A DNA stretch of 64,000 bases from the NCBI GenBank assembly GCA_949316235.1, contig OX438750.1, forward strand, positions 15,068,865 to 15,132,864, written 5' to 3'. Below the pieces are notes generated by a model. That model was not told where the DNA came from and did no database searches. It saw only the letters and a program-made list of their open reading frames with translations. Positions 32,116 through 43,666 of this stretch are shown in pieces; position 1 is the first letter of the stretch, and each line of letters starts with the position of its first letter. This DNA comes from Oegoconia quadripuncta. Lineage: Eukaryota > Arthropoda > Insecta > Lepidoptera > Autostichidae. Both the position numbers and the translations under genes were made by a program.

Positions 32116-33142
32116 TTGCAAAACCTGTAATAGTTTTTCTTTTAACTACATTATACTCGTATATACTTCTCCATTGCTTCTTGCGAAAGTAAAACAATGA
32201 CGTACGCGGAGGCAAAGCACTGTTTTATCATAGTCTTTGCGTGAATGCTTATATTGGCAAGGCCCTAAATGCTTAAAGAACACTAAGTACCTACAATCCA
32301 TATAACTATTTTGTTTTTGCCATATTTACCAGTAAGTGAATTTAGTTATCCAGGAATTAATATAACATGCATTCCTTCAAATACAATGAATGTGTTAACT
32401 CAATGCAAATGTATTATCCTTATCCGTAGAAGCTTTGTTGGCTAATGTATGATGCATACTGTAACAAATACTCCTGTAATATTTATAGCTGTTTGCTTTC
32501 CTTTAAATAAATAAAATAAAAAAATACTACTGTTTCGAGTATATAAAACCAACCGTAAACGGTTGGTTTTATATACTCCTAAAGCTTTTAGGACGGACAC
32601 ACGACTCTAACAAAAATTTGCACTTTAAACCTTATCTTAAACGGATCCCTAAATAGAAAAACTGTTTAGAATATCCTGTAATATTTTTGAACGACCTATC
32701 CAACACCCCACACGATGGGGCATAAAAATAAAAGAAAATTCATCCCCACTTTACGGGTAGGGGAGGTACCCTAAAAATATTTTTAACCTTACATCTTACA
32801 ACTTTCTCGACGTCATTAATATGTATAGGTATCCATGCCAAATTACAGCTTGTTAGTGCTAAAAACTTCTGAGCTAAGCCTCAGATAGATAGACGGACAT
32901 GGCGAAACTATAAGCCTAAGGGTTCTTTGTTGAATACGGAACCATAAAAAAATATATAAATAAAAAAAGAAAACACGCTTAATATCACAACATTACAATG
33001 GGCATGCCCTTAAAATGTCTTTCGTTCAGGCAGTAATTGATGCACCTAAAATAAGGTGGTAGAATCTATACAGCAACAAAATTACTAAACACTTAAAATT
33101 ATTTATTATTTTTCTAATTCCAAAAGGCAGACTGAGTCCGAC
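32116..33142. other. Non-coding stretch with a palindrome and an old repeat
   Basis: A perfect palindrome is at 32537-32578 (separate entry). About 32630-32960 carries AAACGGATCCCTAAATAGAA, GGTACCCTAAAAATATTTTT, CAGATAGATAGACGGACATG and GGTTCTTTGTTGAATACGGA. That is the order of a common insect repeat ending in TACGGAACC. No gene. Confidence 0.4.
32537..32578. repeat. Perfect 42-bp palindrome, 20-bp arms
   Basis: Left arm GAGTATATAAAACCAACCGT, 2-base spacer AA, right arm ACGGTTGGTTTTATATACTC: an exact reverse complement over all 20 bases. Perfect, near-spacerless palindromes of this size are unstable and rarely kept, so it is probably recent. Confidence 0.95.
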
Positions 33143-33280
33143 GTTTTTATGAACCACGGGTTAGCACTTGACTTCAATCACGCACCTGATGTTAAGTAAA
33201 TATGAGGCCGAAGGTGGAAGCACGCTAACCCGGAACCCCCAACTTATTAATGGAACTGTTATCTCAAACAACCGGAACTA
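33143..33280 (-). mobile_element. SINE-A tail fragment
   Basis: ATGAACCACGGGTTAGCACT, TGACTTCAATCACGCACCTG, GATGTTAAGTAAATATGAGG, CCGAAGGTGGAAGCACGCTA and CAAACAACCGGAACTA follow SINE-A order. The copy stops about 140 bp from the tail. Confidence 0.8.
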
Positions 33281-35124
33281 AAAATTATATTTGAAGCTTT
33301 GAAAAAAGTTTGAATGTATTTGAATGTTAAAAATCTTTATCAAAATTTCTCAGGCCTTCAATTTATTTGAAGTCAGCAAAACTTAATAAACAATGAACAA
33401 TCCAATGTAACAGTTACTACCAAATGGCACTTACTGCATAAAACATTGTGTGAGCAGAGGACGTGCTTCAAACAATGTTAAAAAAAAACGCTTATCTAAG
33501 TAGGTTCCGTCGAAACCACAGAACGGATGACGTAATTTTCGCCAACATTTTGCTAATGATCACAACCATCCGAATGACAGACAGCGACGCATCGTTCTAA
33601 CACGCGATTTCTTTAAAATATAAAACTTGAGTGAACCCGTACTCGGTGTCGAAGATGACGGAAATATTTTTGAAACGTTATAAAGTGTCATAATGGACAA
33701 TACTAACAATAAAAGTCCTCCGGATAAGCAGCTCGTTAGTTGTTTCTTCAGATTCAAATATTGCCTAAGCCGTGGATTTTGGCAGAGTAGAATAAGACAA
33801 ATTCTCTTATAACATAGATTAGAGTAAGGCAGCAGTACTATTGGCACCACAGATTTATTGGCACAGAGTTGATAAAAATCTGTGATAGCCAACCAGTCTG
33901 TTCAGCGTGGCGCTAACGGCAAATCCTCCCATGGAATGCGATGCAAATTGCGCATTGGGAAAGGCTTAGATCTAGCAATTCTTTATCCTGTTGATGTATG
34001 TGATGGGATATACCTGCCGAAGGTACAATTTGTTTAATATGAAAACACTTAAAGCTCTTTAGGCAAATCTAAATCATGGCAGATACACAACGATGTCGGG
34101 CAGATATCTCATCACTACAATACATCTAAAAAGGAACAAAAACTAGTTCGTGTTAGACTTGTTTTTCATTTCAAGGCCTAACTGTATAGAGCTTGCCAAC
34201 TTGCCAAATTCTGAACAACACAAAGTAAACTATCTCGCTCTACTTCTTGATTTCTATGACAATTCAAAAGTTGGGATGTCAGTCGTAGTAACTCATTAGA
34301 AGGTATAAAGATATCAGAATAAAACTTATTTAGACTGAAAGAGCACATTATATGGCTTCATAAGTAAACGACAGACGACGTCAATAGACCTGAAATATAA
34401 AATCAGCATAGATCGGAGTAGCTTGATCGATTTTCATTACAAGCTAAATTCAGCCATACTTATTATGAAGCAAATCAAAATATTTATGCGACTTAAATTA
34501 CCAAAATTTAAAAAGTTAAATTGAGAAAACAAGAAAAAAAAAATTGGGTATAGGTAGTCCAATTTTACTTTTTATTGTCATGTCATTGTTATGTCTGACA
34601 CGAGCAAGTGCTTTCATACTGATTTTCAATAAAATCCATTTTACAATGGTGATATTATAGGCAGGCAGTTGTTTTATGATCCATTGCTACTCTCACAAAT
34701 AAGGGTCGACTGTCGACTTCATTTAAACACAGCGGGATATGTGTGTGATGGTGATGTAATACGTCATAAGCCGGTATAATTTTGAGAACAACATCGTTTT
34801 TATTTGGCGTTAGAAATAAATAAACACCTGTACTCACCCAGTCGGCCTCTTGGCATAGTGAATGGGGTCTACCACTTGAAATCAAAATTTCCTAGTAATG
34901 TTATTTGAGGATCGGGGTGACATAATGACTACAAAAATAAACATCAATCTTTTTAGGCTCGACCAGTGAATGACGTCATATGACAAATTCGGTCACACGA
35001 TGTTAGTCATGTCATGACTTTAAGTTTAGCTTATTTTAACACTTAGACGAGGTGCGGGCGATGGCAATTAGGACAACCTTGACGATAGCGTGACAAGAAT
35101 ACAAATATGACATTTCGTATGTAC
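33281..35124. other. Non-coding stretch, nothing recognised
   Basis: Frames at 33560-33892 (-) and 34655-34885 (-) lack motifs. No shared repeat recognised. Confidence 0.4.
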
Positions 35125-35296
35125 TTTTTTATGATTAACTGGATACGCGTTTGACCATAATCTCAGCGATGGAAAGTGACGATGTGGCTGAAGATGAATC
35201 ACGCGATCTAAGTAGATATACTCTGCTCGTGAAAATGCCAAGGTTGTAGGATTCAGGAGAGAGTGACGCCAGAACGGAGTTCCATGTCTTGTAAAA
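35125..35296 (-). mobile_element. LINE family B, 3' fragment 3
   Basis: T-run, then ATGATTAACTGGATACGCGT, GACGATGTGGCTGAAGATGA, CCAAGGTTGTAGGATTCAGG and GAACGGAGTTCCATGTCTTG. Same end as 31409-32115 but only about 170 bp, with several substitutions and a small deletion in the UCAGGTGAG block. Confidence 0.8.
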
Positions 35297-36103
35297 AATT
35301 GTTTCAGTAAAAAATAGCACTTGTGATTTGATTGATTATCAGAAACTTGCGAGATCATTAAACAAACAAGCAAAAAGTAATAATTATTAAGGAAATGCAA
35401 ACGGAGAGGTACAAACATATATGTAGATTTAACTAGAAATCTTTGAAGACTACCACTATTATGAAGACAATAATTCAAATGATTACACTTAACTCTGACA
35501 ACAAAAGACATATTATACTAGAGAGAGCCTCGATTGCAGTCGCCGTACATATACAAATTACAGATAAGAGACGTATGTCCGTAACCGTCTATGTGCCAGG
35601 CACAATACTCAGGTATAGGAATTACACAACTGTTACCTACCTACGTTATCAGAAAATAAAGCCTTACTTTTGACACGACAGGCGTTATGGGATTTTTATA
35701 ACTATAGCATGTTTACATTGATAACATAACGGTTCAAGGTAAAATAAACTTTCTGCTAAAAGAGAGGACAACTATGAACAGAGAGTGGATAGACTACAGA
35801 GATATTTGTTGTGTTTAGAAATAACGAAAATAAAAACCTTTCAAAAATGTTATCGTGAAAGCTTGAAAGTAACGGTTATCCTATTATACGGTAAATATGA
35901 TACTATTAGGTCATCAAATATTAACTAGTGGTTGATATCTAAAATTGCCCAAATATGAGGGTAGCAGTTGCAATGGAGGACGAGAGTCCATAATTTTGCG
36001 ACGACCAACTCCTTTTAAGTTCTGTCCGGTCTGTGTGATATGACAAATCTTTAAACAAAAGGTATTTAAAATTGCGTCTCGGATAATATGTGTTGATATA
36101 ATA
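35297..36103. other. Non-coding stretch, nothing recognised
   Basis: A 147-codon minus frame at 35068-35511 mostly overlaps the LINE-B tail and continues into unmatched sequence. It is not a gene. Confidence 0.4.
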
Positions 36104-36560
36104 TCCTGGAAGCGCGTTTGACCACAACCTAACTGGTCGAAAGACGATGTATTCGAAGATAAACCATGCGATCCCATGTAAATGGCGATGCACCCCAACT
36201 TGAAGATCGCGAGATTGTAAGATTCGAGAATCAGTGACGACACTCATTAAAATATCTTAGCAGTCCGCAGCACATAATGAACGAAGAAGGAAAACGGTTA
36301 GTGCGAATATCCGTAATGTCCACAACAAACGCTTCCCGCACCAGTCTCTCTACAGTGACACGAGATAGAATCTATGCGTCTCACTTGCTCGCATGAAGCA
36401 TTAAGGTGATAGCAGGAGTCTATCACGGGCCGTTGTAGAGAGACTACGGGTGCTGCGAACCGGGTTGGTAGTCCGTAGATAAGACGACGATAGAATAATA
36501 TCATGCAATTCCGAAGCACACTCCCCGAAATGTATCCTGTAAAACACTGATAGGCTATTA
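36104..36560 (-). mobile_element. LINE family B, fragment 4, decayed and interrupted
   Basis: Starts in the 3' UTR (GAAGCGCGTTTGACCACAAC) and passes ACTTGAAGATCGCGAGATTG, TAATGAACGAAGAAGG and GTTAGTGCGAATATC. After about 110 bp of extra sequence (36345-36460) it resumes with GGTTGGTAGTCCGTAGATAA and ACACTCCCCGAAATGTATCC. The peptide SVFYRIHFGECASELHDI is still readable on the minus strand near 36500, matching SVFYRIHFGECALELHNL of the 31.4-kb copy. It is the oldest-looking of the five. Confidence 0.75.
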
Positions 36561-37862
36561 CAATTAGATCGAACAAATGCATTATAAAACATAACGATCG
36601 ATATTGTCATATAGGCTCAGTATAGTCTCATTCCTTTGTGACTTTTGTTCGCAGGGTTAATAGAACGTTATGCGCGCGATCGTTGTCTTTAGTTTTTACC
36701 ATCATAACTTGTGCAATACTGTCTCTGTGTAACAGTACTTTACGTTAACAGTTGTTGCGATTGTCATATCTCTACATACATGTTGTTATTTTAGTTGTTC
36801 GAAGAAATGTGGTATGCTGAGTTGAACAAGTTTTACTATTGTGATGAGAACATTACTTAAATTGCATAAAACCATAGTATCTTATCAAATATTTATGGAT
36901 TTTTTAAACGAAATATCAAAATTTTTTGGACTAGGTATATCTGATCCGGTCCCGTAGAACATATTTACAGATAGAAAGAGAAACTCACAAATAGAATTTA
37001 AGAACCCATACGCAATCCAGTAAAGTGACGCAGAGAAAGGAAAATGGCATGTCATGACCATTTTTACACGATTACGGCAAGCAGAAAAGAAGGGTTTGTT
37101 ATTTATCAATTTATAATGGTCGAGAATCACGGAGAGAGACAACGGTGGCCATTAATATTACGACTTCGTTGTTATACTGACTATGATAACCACGGAAGCA
37201 AATTTATGTTTTTATTTACCTGTTTGACAAATATCTTATTTCATTAGTTGAGCGCCACTAAACTATATTAGGCTTTTACAACTTACATTTTAGATTTAAT
37301 TCTTTAAAATGGTCTGTTTAAAAAATTAAATACAAACATATTTTTCGGGATTTAACGATGCCCATTGCGTTTAAGTTTACTTTTAGCAGCATTTCTTTAC
37401 GAGTATCAGGAGTCATAAAGCATTAATTCATTTCATCAAGCAAGTCTTAATTTAATTAAAGAATTGAGGTCAATTCATTTGCTAAATATACCAATATAGT
37501 GTCGCTTAGTTAATTTCGACCACAAAAAGTTCAACCTATCTATATATGGTTAATTCCACATGCATGAGTAATTTTATTATACTGCAGTCTGATAGCTTTA
37601 TTAACGATATAATTTCATTAAAATCACACTTGTTATCTTTCATAATCCTAAGGCATTAGATGCGTACCTACTTTAAACCTTAATATACTGAAGTACTTTT
37701 CCGATCTACAATTGGAACTGAAATAATCCCGGCTGGCCGTAAGCAATTTCAAAGTTCTAAATACGGTATCAATTTTGCGATCGAAGCCCACTCTCAATAC
37801 TATTTCTTTTGATACTGGTAAAATAGGCAACTCAACGTCATGTCAATCTCTGTTTTGTCAAT
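36561..37862. other. Non-coding stretch, nothing recognised
   Basis: AT-rich; no gene or shared repeat recognised. Confidence 0.4.
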
Positions 37863-38049
37863 ATGAGAGCCAAGGCATGGAACTCCCTTCCGGCGTCAGT
37901 CTTTCCTGAATCCTACAACCTTGGGATCTTCAAGAGCAGAGTGAATAGGTATTTAGTGGGATCGCGTGCTTCATCTTCGACCACATCGTCACTTTCCATC
38001 AGGTGAGATTGTGGTCAAACGCGAATCCAGTCAGTCATAAAAAAAAAAG
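37863..38049 (+). mobile_element. LINE family B, 3' fragment 5 with poly(A)
   Basis: GAGAGCCAAGGCATGGAACT, CCGGCGTCAGTCTTTCCTGA, CAACCTTGGGATCTTCAAGA, TTCCATCAGGTGAGATTGTG and AGTCAGTCATAAAAAAAAAA. Nearly identical to the corresponding parts of 16621-16880 and 31409-32115, and 5'-truncated at about 185 bp. Confidence 0.88.
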
Positions 38050-38372
38050 AGAGACTTAGATAATATTTCTCTAAAAACGTATCTCCAGACGGTCTCTGCT
38101 GTAAATAATGAGTGGAAACAAAAATAAAAACGCACTTGACCGCAAACCGCTAACAGTGTAACGGTTGACTCTGTTTATTATTCAAGGGATTGCAATGACC
38201 ATAGTTTAGTCACGTTTTGGTCCATTTAACGGTAACAATTTTGCTTTCGTGTGCTCAATTACGCTGGGGCGTCGCACTGGGCCTAATTGCTCGGAATCAG
38301 CTAAAGTGGTTAGTGACAAAAGTGGCCTGAGAACGTTTCCCTTACAGCGATTTGGTTTTAAGGAAACAGACT
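38050..38372. other. Non-coding stretch, nothing recognised
   Basis: No gene or repeat recognised. Confidence 0.4.
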
Positions 38373-38740
38373 ATTACAGTGTTTAGTTATTTGAACTCTT
38401 TGTTGGGCCGTGAAGAAGACGGATGAAAGAAAATCGCATGCAGCGGAGATGGTAGAGTCGACTCTACTCATCCATTTCAACATTTCCAGACATATTACAG
38501 TGTTTAGTTATTTGAAGTCTTTGTTGGGACGTGAAGAAAACGGACTACAGAAAATCACATGAAATGGATGAGTAGAGTAATGAGAATGACTGTACTTTAT
38601 CTTATTACTTTTACTACTACTATTTATTATTTTTACTTATTTTATCCAGCTTAATGACTATTCATCCATTTCAACATTTCCATCTCCGCTGCATGCGATT
38701 TTCTGTCATCCGTCTTCTTCATTAAGTTGGATAAAATAAG
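38373..38740. repeat. Block of interleaved direct and inverted repeats
   Basis: Four relations overlap. (1) ATTACAGTGTTTAGTTATTT with the following 30 bp is repeated directly at 38373-38423 and 38494-38544. (2) 38414-38452 (containing AAAATCGCATGCAGCGGAGA) is inverted at 38680-38717. (3) ACTCTACTCATCCATTTCA at 38461-38479 is a perfect inverse of 38560-38578. (4) CTTATTTTATCCAGCTTAAT at 38636 is inverted at 38719-38740 with one mismatch. CATCCATTTCAACATTTCC is also directly repeated (38469 and 38663). No ORF. The layout suggests a fold-back element rearranged by template switching. Confidence 0.85.
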
Positions 38741-38759
38741 TATATAACAGGAAGTTTAA

Positions 38760-39000
38760 AAGTGGCACTAGAGTGACGGGGAAGTTAGACGAGACTCGTT
38801 TGGGTCGGTATGGACATGTTATTACACGCGTACAACGTAGGATTACCAGCTGGGTGGAGACGAAGAGTAACACCGCGGAAAAGATGGATGGATTGTTGAG
38901 GGATAATATGGATTAAAAAGAAGTGAATGAAGAGGTGAAGGCTGACAGGGGAGAATTGAAGAAAATGACATGGGACCAGGGCAGAAAGATGACGATGATA
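38760..39000 (+). mobile_element. RTE-like LINE C-terminal remnant
   Basis: In the plus frame starting near 38775 the peptide TGKLDETRLGRYGHVITRV is readable, then RITSWVETKSNTAEKMDGLL and LRDNMD-stop. This equals the KLRE.RLRWYGHV..R ... GRPKKRWMDC..DM block of RTE-type reverse transcriptases. ADRGELKKMTWDQ follows in the same frame after the stop. It is dead and 5'-truncated, and directly abuts the repeat block to its left. Confidence 0.7.
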
Positions 39001-39546
39001 GGGTACCTAAATTCATGTGTATTGTTCAAACAGATATTCCGGTAATTCGATATCATGAACTAAACCGGTTATCGTTACAGCAATTATAGTAAGTAAACTT
39101 GGAAGGAACCGATTCTCAACAAAAGTAGGTACCACTATCTTAGAGCCGATAAACGATAAGGATAAGCCTTATCTGACTCAAATAATAAAGTATGTTGCGC
39201 TCATATCCTGCGAATAAATCAACATTATGATCTAATGACGTAACTATACAGTGCATTCTTTTCTGATATATTTAAAAGTAATCGAGTCCGGTCGTAAAAC
39301 AGATTTTAATTAAAGGGATCCCATACTTATGAAGTTATTAAAATCGTGAACAATTTTTAAACATTTAATTAAGCATAGGAACGAGTTAAGAAGCTGCTAT
39401 TAAATTCTGTATATGAACGAAGCTGTTCCAAAAAGTGAGTTTTTACGACAGAAACAAATAACTTGAGTATTAAAACGCAAAGCATCAATTATATTCTGGA
39501 TAAATTAGCTTTAAAACCAGCAGATTGACATATACCTATCATTTGA
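39001..39546. other. Non-coding stretch, nothing recognised
   Basis: No gene or repeat recognised. Confidence 0.4.
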
Positions 39547-39765
39547 CGACCGATTGGTGTAGTAGATAGTGACCCTGTCAGCGGTTGCGGGTTCGAATCT
39601 CGCGAGGGTTAAATGTTTGTGTGGTGAATACGAACATTTATTCTCGAGTCACGGATGTTCATCCGTTATCTATAGTATCTATTGTTCAAGCTTTGCTTAG
39701 TTTGGGACTAGATGATTGGTGTACTTAAGTGTCGGAAATATTTATTTATTTATTTCTAAACTCTC
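39547..39765 (+). mobile_element. SINE-B copy with intact A and B boxes
   Basis: Head GACCGATTGGTGTAGTAGAT (box A region), then GGTTGCGGGTTCGAATCTCG with the B box GGTTCGAATC at 39590-39599. The body has GTGGTGAATACGAACATTTA, CAAGCTTTGCTTAGTTTGGG and ACTAGATGATTGGTG. It ends in a (TATT)n-like tail near 39745-39765. Internal pol III promoter parts are present, so it is the best-preserved SINE-B here. Confidence 0.8.
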
Positions 39766-39870
39766 GTGGCACACTTGTATGTAGGTATTTTGTAATACCC
39801 GCTTTACTCTCTTACTAAAGATATAAGTTATCGCTGAGGGTTTATTCCGTCTTGTCAATAAGTTAAGATT

Positions 39871-40048
39871 TCGAAAAGCCTAAAAGCTATTTATAAGTAA
39901 TTCCTAAATAGCTTTGATAACGGTTATTTTCCAGAATTCACGATTATAAAAAAAAGTGTCCGCTTTTATCAATAATTTTAAACTCTTGAAAATAACCGTA
40001 ATTAACGCTATTTAGGTATTACTTATAATAACTTTTTAGGCTTTTCGA
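39871..40048. mobile_element. Fold-back MITE, 178 bp, ~60-bp arms
   Basis: Left arm TCGAAAAGCCTAAAAGCTAT, then TATAAGTAATTCCTAAATAG and ACGGTTATTTTC. The right arm, reversed, reads TCGAAAAGCCTAAAAAGTTA, TATAAGTAATACCTAAATAG and ACGGTTATTTTC. Only a few differences. A spacer of about 50 bp. No ORF. Confidence 0.85.
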
Positions 40049-40083
40049 GTGAGGGTCCGAGCGATATTTTTGTTTCATGGCGT

Positions 40084-40262
40084 ACTAGCTGTTCCCCCAA
40101 ACTTCGTCCGCAGAATCCGTTCTACTATAAAAAGCGTCACTCTACGACTCAAAAATATTCCCATATTTTCCGGGATAAAAAGCAGCCTTTGTTGATCCAG
40201 GCTGTCTACCAACCAAAGGACAACAGCACAGATCCATACATCTTTGGGCCAGTTTGTTGTCA
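40084..40262 (-). mobile_element. Helitron-like repeat, different subfamily
   Basis: Plus strand starts ACTAGCTGTTCCCCCAAACT, TCGTCCGCAGAATCC, then GGGATAAAAAGCAGCCTTTG, ATCCAGGCTGTCTACCAA. On the minus strand it therefore ends GCGGACGAAG...CAGCTAGT, the same CTAGT end rule as the copies at 9 kb, 18 kb and 43 kb. I recognise it as a common lepidopteran repeat; class is inference. Confidence 0.45.
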
Positions 40263-43195
40263 CTTCAATTAATAAATATAGTCTTGAACTCTTAGTATCA
40301 GACGTGCTAAAAACCTAACACATATATTTTTAAAGGACTTTAGAAAAGAACAAAAGAGGTTTGAAATATGGTTTGGGGAACTTTGAAATTATATACTGGC
40401 AACATTAACCACATGCATTCTCACGCATGGAAACAAGATGCTAGGCCAAAGAAAAATTGTTTTTTCTTTTCAGAGTCGTCCGTCGCTCGCTCGCTGTTGC
40501 TGTTATCCCCATGGACGTAACAGTTTGATTGTTACGTCCATGGTTATCCCTACTTAAATTATAACCTCACAGTCAAAAATGTCAGTTGTCAGTTGTCACT
40601 TGTCTATTTTTTTTTTTTCTGGAAAGAATTTAGTTTTTGTATAGTTTGTGAGCCAAAATGTTTCCTGAGAGCGATATTTTCAAATATTTCTTATAACTAT
40701 ACTAAGGTTCCAAAAATTCTTTTGAATAGCTAAGTTGATAGTCTTTAGTACCGGCTTTTTTTAGGTGTACCTTTTATTAGGTGACAAAACACTGGCCCAA
40801 AAATGCGGATGTCTTTTCAACCAAATCAGTGCAGCCGTTTAGGCGTCAAGAAGTAACATACAAAGTAACAAACATACTAACAAAAATACACACACACAAA
40901 CTTGCGTATTTAATAAGGGTGCCACCGGAAACAATTAAACCCTATTAAGGATTAGATCGCCCGAGTTTGTCAATTATCTACTATTAAGTATCTTTAATCC
41001 GACTTCCAAAAAGGAGAACGTTATCATTTCCACTATATTTTTATGTATCATTCAGGATATCTCCGACATTTGTGAATCGATTTCAATAATTCCTTTTTTG
41101 TACGACAATGGTGTCGATTCTGACGTGCAGTCGCTAAACAACCTAAATCTGAAAATCTCTAATTTTAAATGCATTTCCTAAAATATGCTATTCTGAAATA
41201 CATCTATCGCTAAATTTAGAGATGGTTTACGGACGCCTAAATTGATTTGATGTACTGTATTGCCATAGTCAAAATCAGATATTTTTCTTCAGGACAGGTA
41301 TTTTAAATGTATGTTAATCAATGATTTAATATATGGAAGTCCTTTACCATATTTTATAATTTATGTTGCCTTTGGTTTTTGACTCCAAATTCGCCTAATA
41401 GGCCGTGGTTAATTGCGTTTCTTTATCGATACTGGGAAAATTACAACATTCTTTTAAAAACCTCTCTTCTATCAAAATAATTCTTCGCGTTCAACAACTA
41501 ACTTGTTTTATATTACAATCAAAGAATAATTGTTTGATACCATTGATATTTATGAGTTACGAGAGTTAGATAGCCCACTAAACTGGATATACCCTACTCT
41601 TTAATTTTAAATGTGATGTTTTTAAAGGGCGACTAAATTTCGCTAATAATATGTCTTAGATGGCTTTCTGGAATAGGTTTTGATCGCTAAAACCTAAATT
41701 GAATTGATTTAGACTAAACTTCAAATTTTAGAAACGTCATAATTTTACAGATGCGTCGTAGAATAGGAAATCAGTTTAGAGCAATATAAATTCAAATTTA
41801 AGTTTTAGAGGCCACTGCAGAATCGATACGACTATCCTATAAAAATTTAGGAAAGGTCTACGGAGTCCACTACGGAGACAGAACGGTACCTCACTAAGTC
41901 AATCGGGTAGTTTTGCCAATTTTTGGCGATTCAATTATTTTTAGTTTTATTTATGTAATAAAAGGTGATTCAATGAAACAAGTAAATGAAGGTTGTAATG
42001 AAGAGAAATCAGTCATTATACTCAAGGTTGTTTTTGAATTTATGAATGACATGCAAGGAAGAACGTACAAAATAATCAATGTACTCTTACATAGATAACA
42101 TACAAACAGATGACAAATCACCTCGAGTAGAGCAGCCCCACTTTCTCTACACAGTAGAGGTACACAATTGCCACATGGGCAAACATGTAATCTAATCGGG
42201 CCGAGCACGGTTATCAGTGCGATGGGACAAGCACGACTAAAACAACCGACTGATGCAACTTTGTCTGCGCAATAACAACATCCTCTGTTATTTATTTTGA
42301 TCGAATGAATGGTAGAAAAGAATGACAGATGAATTAGGACTGGAGATCCATATCAAAGCATTACTCCGGTGTCAAAATAAGCAAATGGGCTGGCGCTACA
42401 CGGCGAATTTTCCTTGTGTAATCGATAAACGTGTCTTGCGTTCGTGGACTGTAAGAAAGATTTTGGCTTCGAAGAAAACAGGGCTGTTTCCTTGCAGCGA
42501 CGTCAAGTGGACCGCTCCGCCTGCCTAACGATCTCCGCATAAACCAACTGTCAAACGGCTCTTGAGATTGAAATGCATTTTCTGGAGACATTTGAAATAT
42601 AACTTCTTCAAAACGGCGTGCTATTCCTTAAATAGATGATGATGAAATGTAATTTTTTTAGAATGATGTAGATTTGTAGGATCCCAAGTGTGAACGTAGA
42701 TCGCGCCTCGCATCAAATTCCTTTTAATTTGTGCACGAAAAACCGACAATCGAAGACCATCGCTGAGCGTTTATCGCAAACGACAAATACACGCAAAAAG
42801 TCCAGTATAGCCGAGTGTGCTTGGCCTACAGGCTCGCCCAACATGTACTGGAAACTTTATATGACTTCACACGGTATCCACGAAGTTGGAGCACATCGCG
42901 TTGTCAGCCAATGAAATTGCTTTGTAGAAAAGGCGATTATTTCATTGGTTGGTAACGGACAAATGCGCTATGCACGGTTTTGGATCCACCAATAATAGGA
43001 TGAGTTGTGATAATAGAGATATTAAGATACTCCGCACATACCCCAATAATGAAGACTGAAATAGCACTGCAATAACCGTAAAAGTTAACATTTATTATTC
43101 AATAGTCACAATGGTGATAACTGATAATTTGATAACAGACAAGGTCAACCATAAATAGGATTTTCAAATGAAATCGGTCGGTTATTATTTCATAG
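40263..43195. other. Non-coding stretch with diffuse TE debris
   Basis: A perfect 14-bp hairpin CCATGGACGTAACA / TGTTACGTCCATGG is at 40509-40543, flanked by GTTATCCCC and GTTATCCCT. About 40760-40915 (AAATCAGTGCAGCCGTTTAG ... ACATACAAAGTAACAAACAT) and about 40998-41100 (CCGACTTCCAAAAAGGAGAA) follow common insect repeat ends. 41105-41250 and 41640-41885 share worn inverted blocks (CGATTCTG, CTAAATTTA) that may be ends of one old element. No gene supported. Confidence 0.4.
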
Positions 43196-43365
43196 TCGAT
43201 GGGTCAAGTGGGCAGTGAAATGTCCCTGCCTTCGAAACCAAGAGGAGGACACCGACTTGATGGATGGTGCGACAATGTGGTCAAGGCGGCTGCGGCAGTA
43301 ACTGGGATGCTCTGGGAGAGACTTATTTCCAGCAGTGGATAATGATCGGTGCACACTATTCCACT
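43196..43365 (+). mobile_element. RTE-like LINE C-terminal remnant
   Basis: Plus-frame peptide GGHRLDGWCDNVVKAAAAVTG is followed, after a one-base frameshift, by YFQQWIMIG. This is the classic RTE ending (GRPPRRWSDNIVKAAG...AYVQQW). About 170 bp, dead. Confidence 0.6.
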
Positions 43366-43459
43366 TCTGAACACAGGTCTCATCCCAAGTAGGGTTGCCA
43401 CCCGAACCTACTCTAAAATAGAGTATTGTGCTCTATTTCACGTATAGGTGTACTTTATC

Positions 43460-43666
43460 TAACTAATATTATAAATGCGAAAGTTTCGATGTTTTTTTTG
43501 TTTATTTCTTTATTGCTCAACCACGGTGAAACGGATTTGGATGAAATTCGGTATATAGGTAGAATGTTATTTTTAATCCCGATACAATGAGTAGTTCTTG
43601 CGGGAATAAACAAATTCTACGATAAAGTTATTCCACGCAGGCGAAGCCGCCGGCGGAAAGCTAGTA
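43460..43666 (+). mobile_element. Helitron-like repeat, copy 3, uninterrupted
   Basis: TAACTAATATTATAAATGCG, GAAAGTTTCGATG, GGTGAAACGGATTTGGATGA, GGTATATAGGTAGAAT, CGATAAAGTTATTCCACGCA, GGCGAAGCCGCCGGCGGAAA then CTAGT. This short intact copy defines the ends used for the copies at 8975 and 18233. Confidence 0.5.

Noticed and set aside
35068..35511. 147-codon minus frame
   Set aside because: Right part is unmatched sequence, left part is the LINE-B tail read through; not a gene.
39547..39620. Possible tRNA gene
   Set aside because: A and B boxes are present but the sequence continues as a SINE-B body with a SINE tail, and no clean cloverleaf acceptor stem was found. The same applies to 27816-27880, 29880-29942, 47733-47800 and 63550-63612.
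41105..41885. Single ~780-bp element with worn inverted ends
   Set aside because: Only scattered blocks match between the two sides; not strong enough to call an element.
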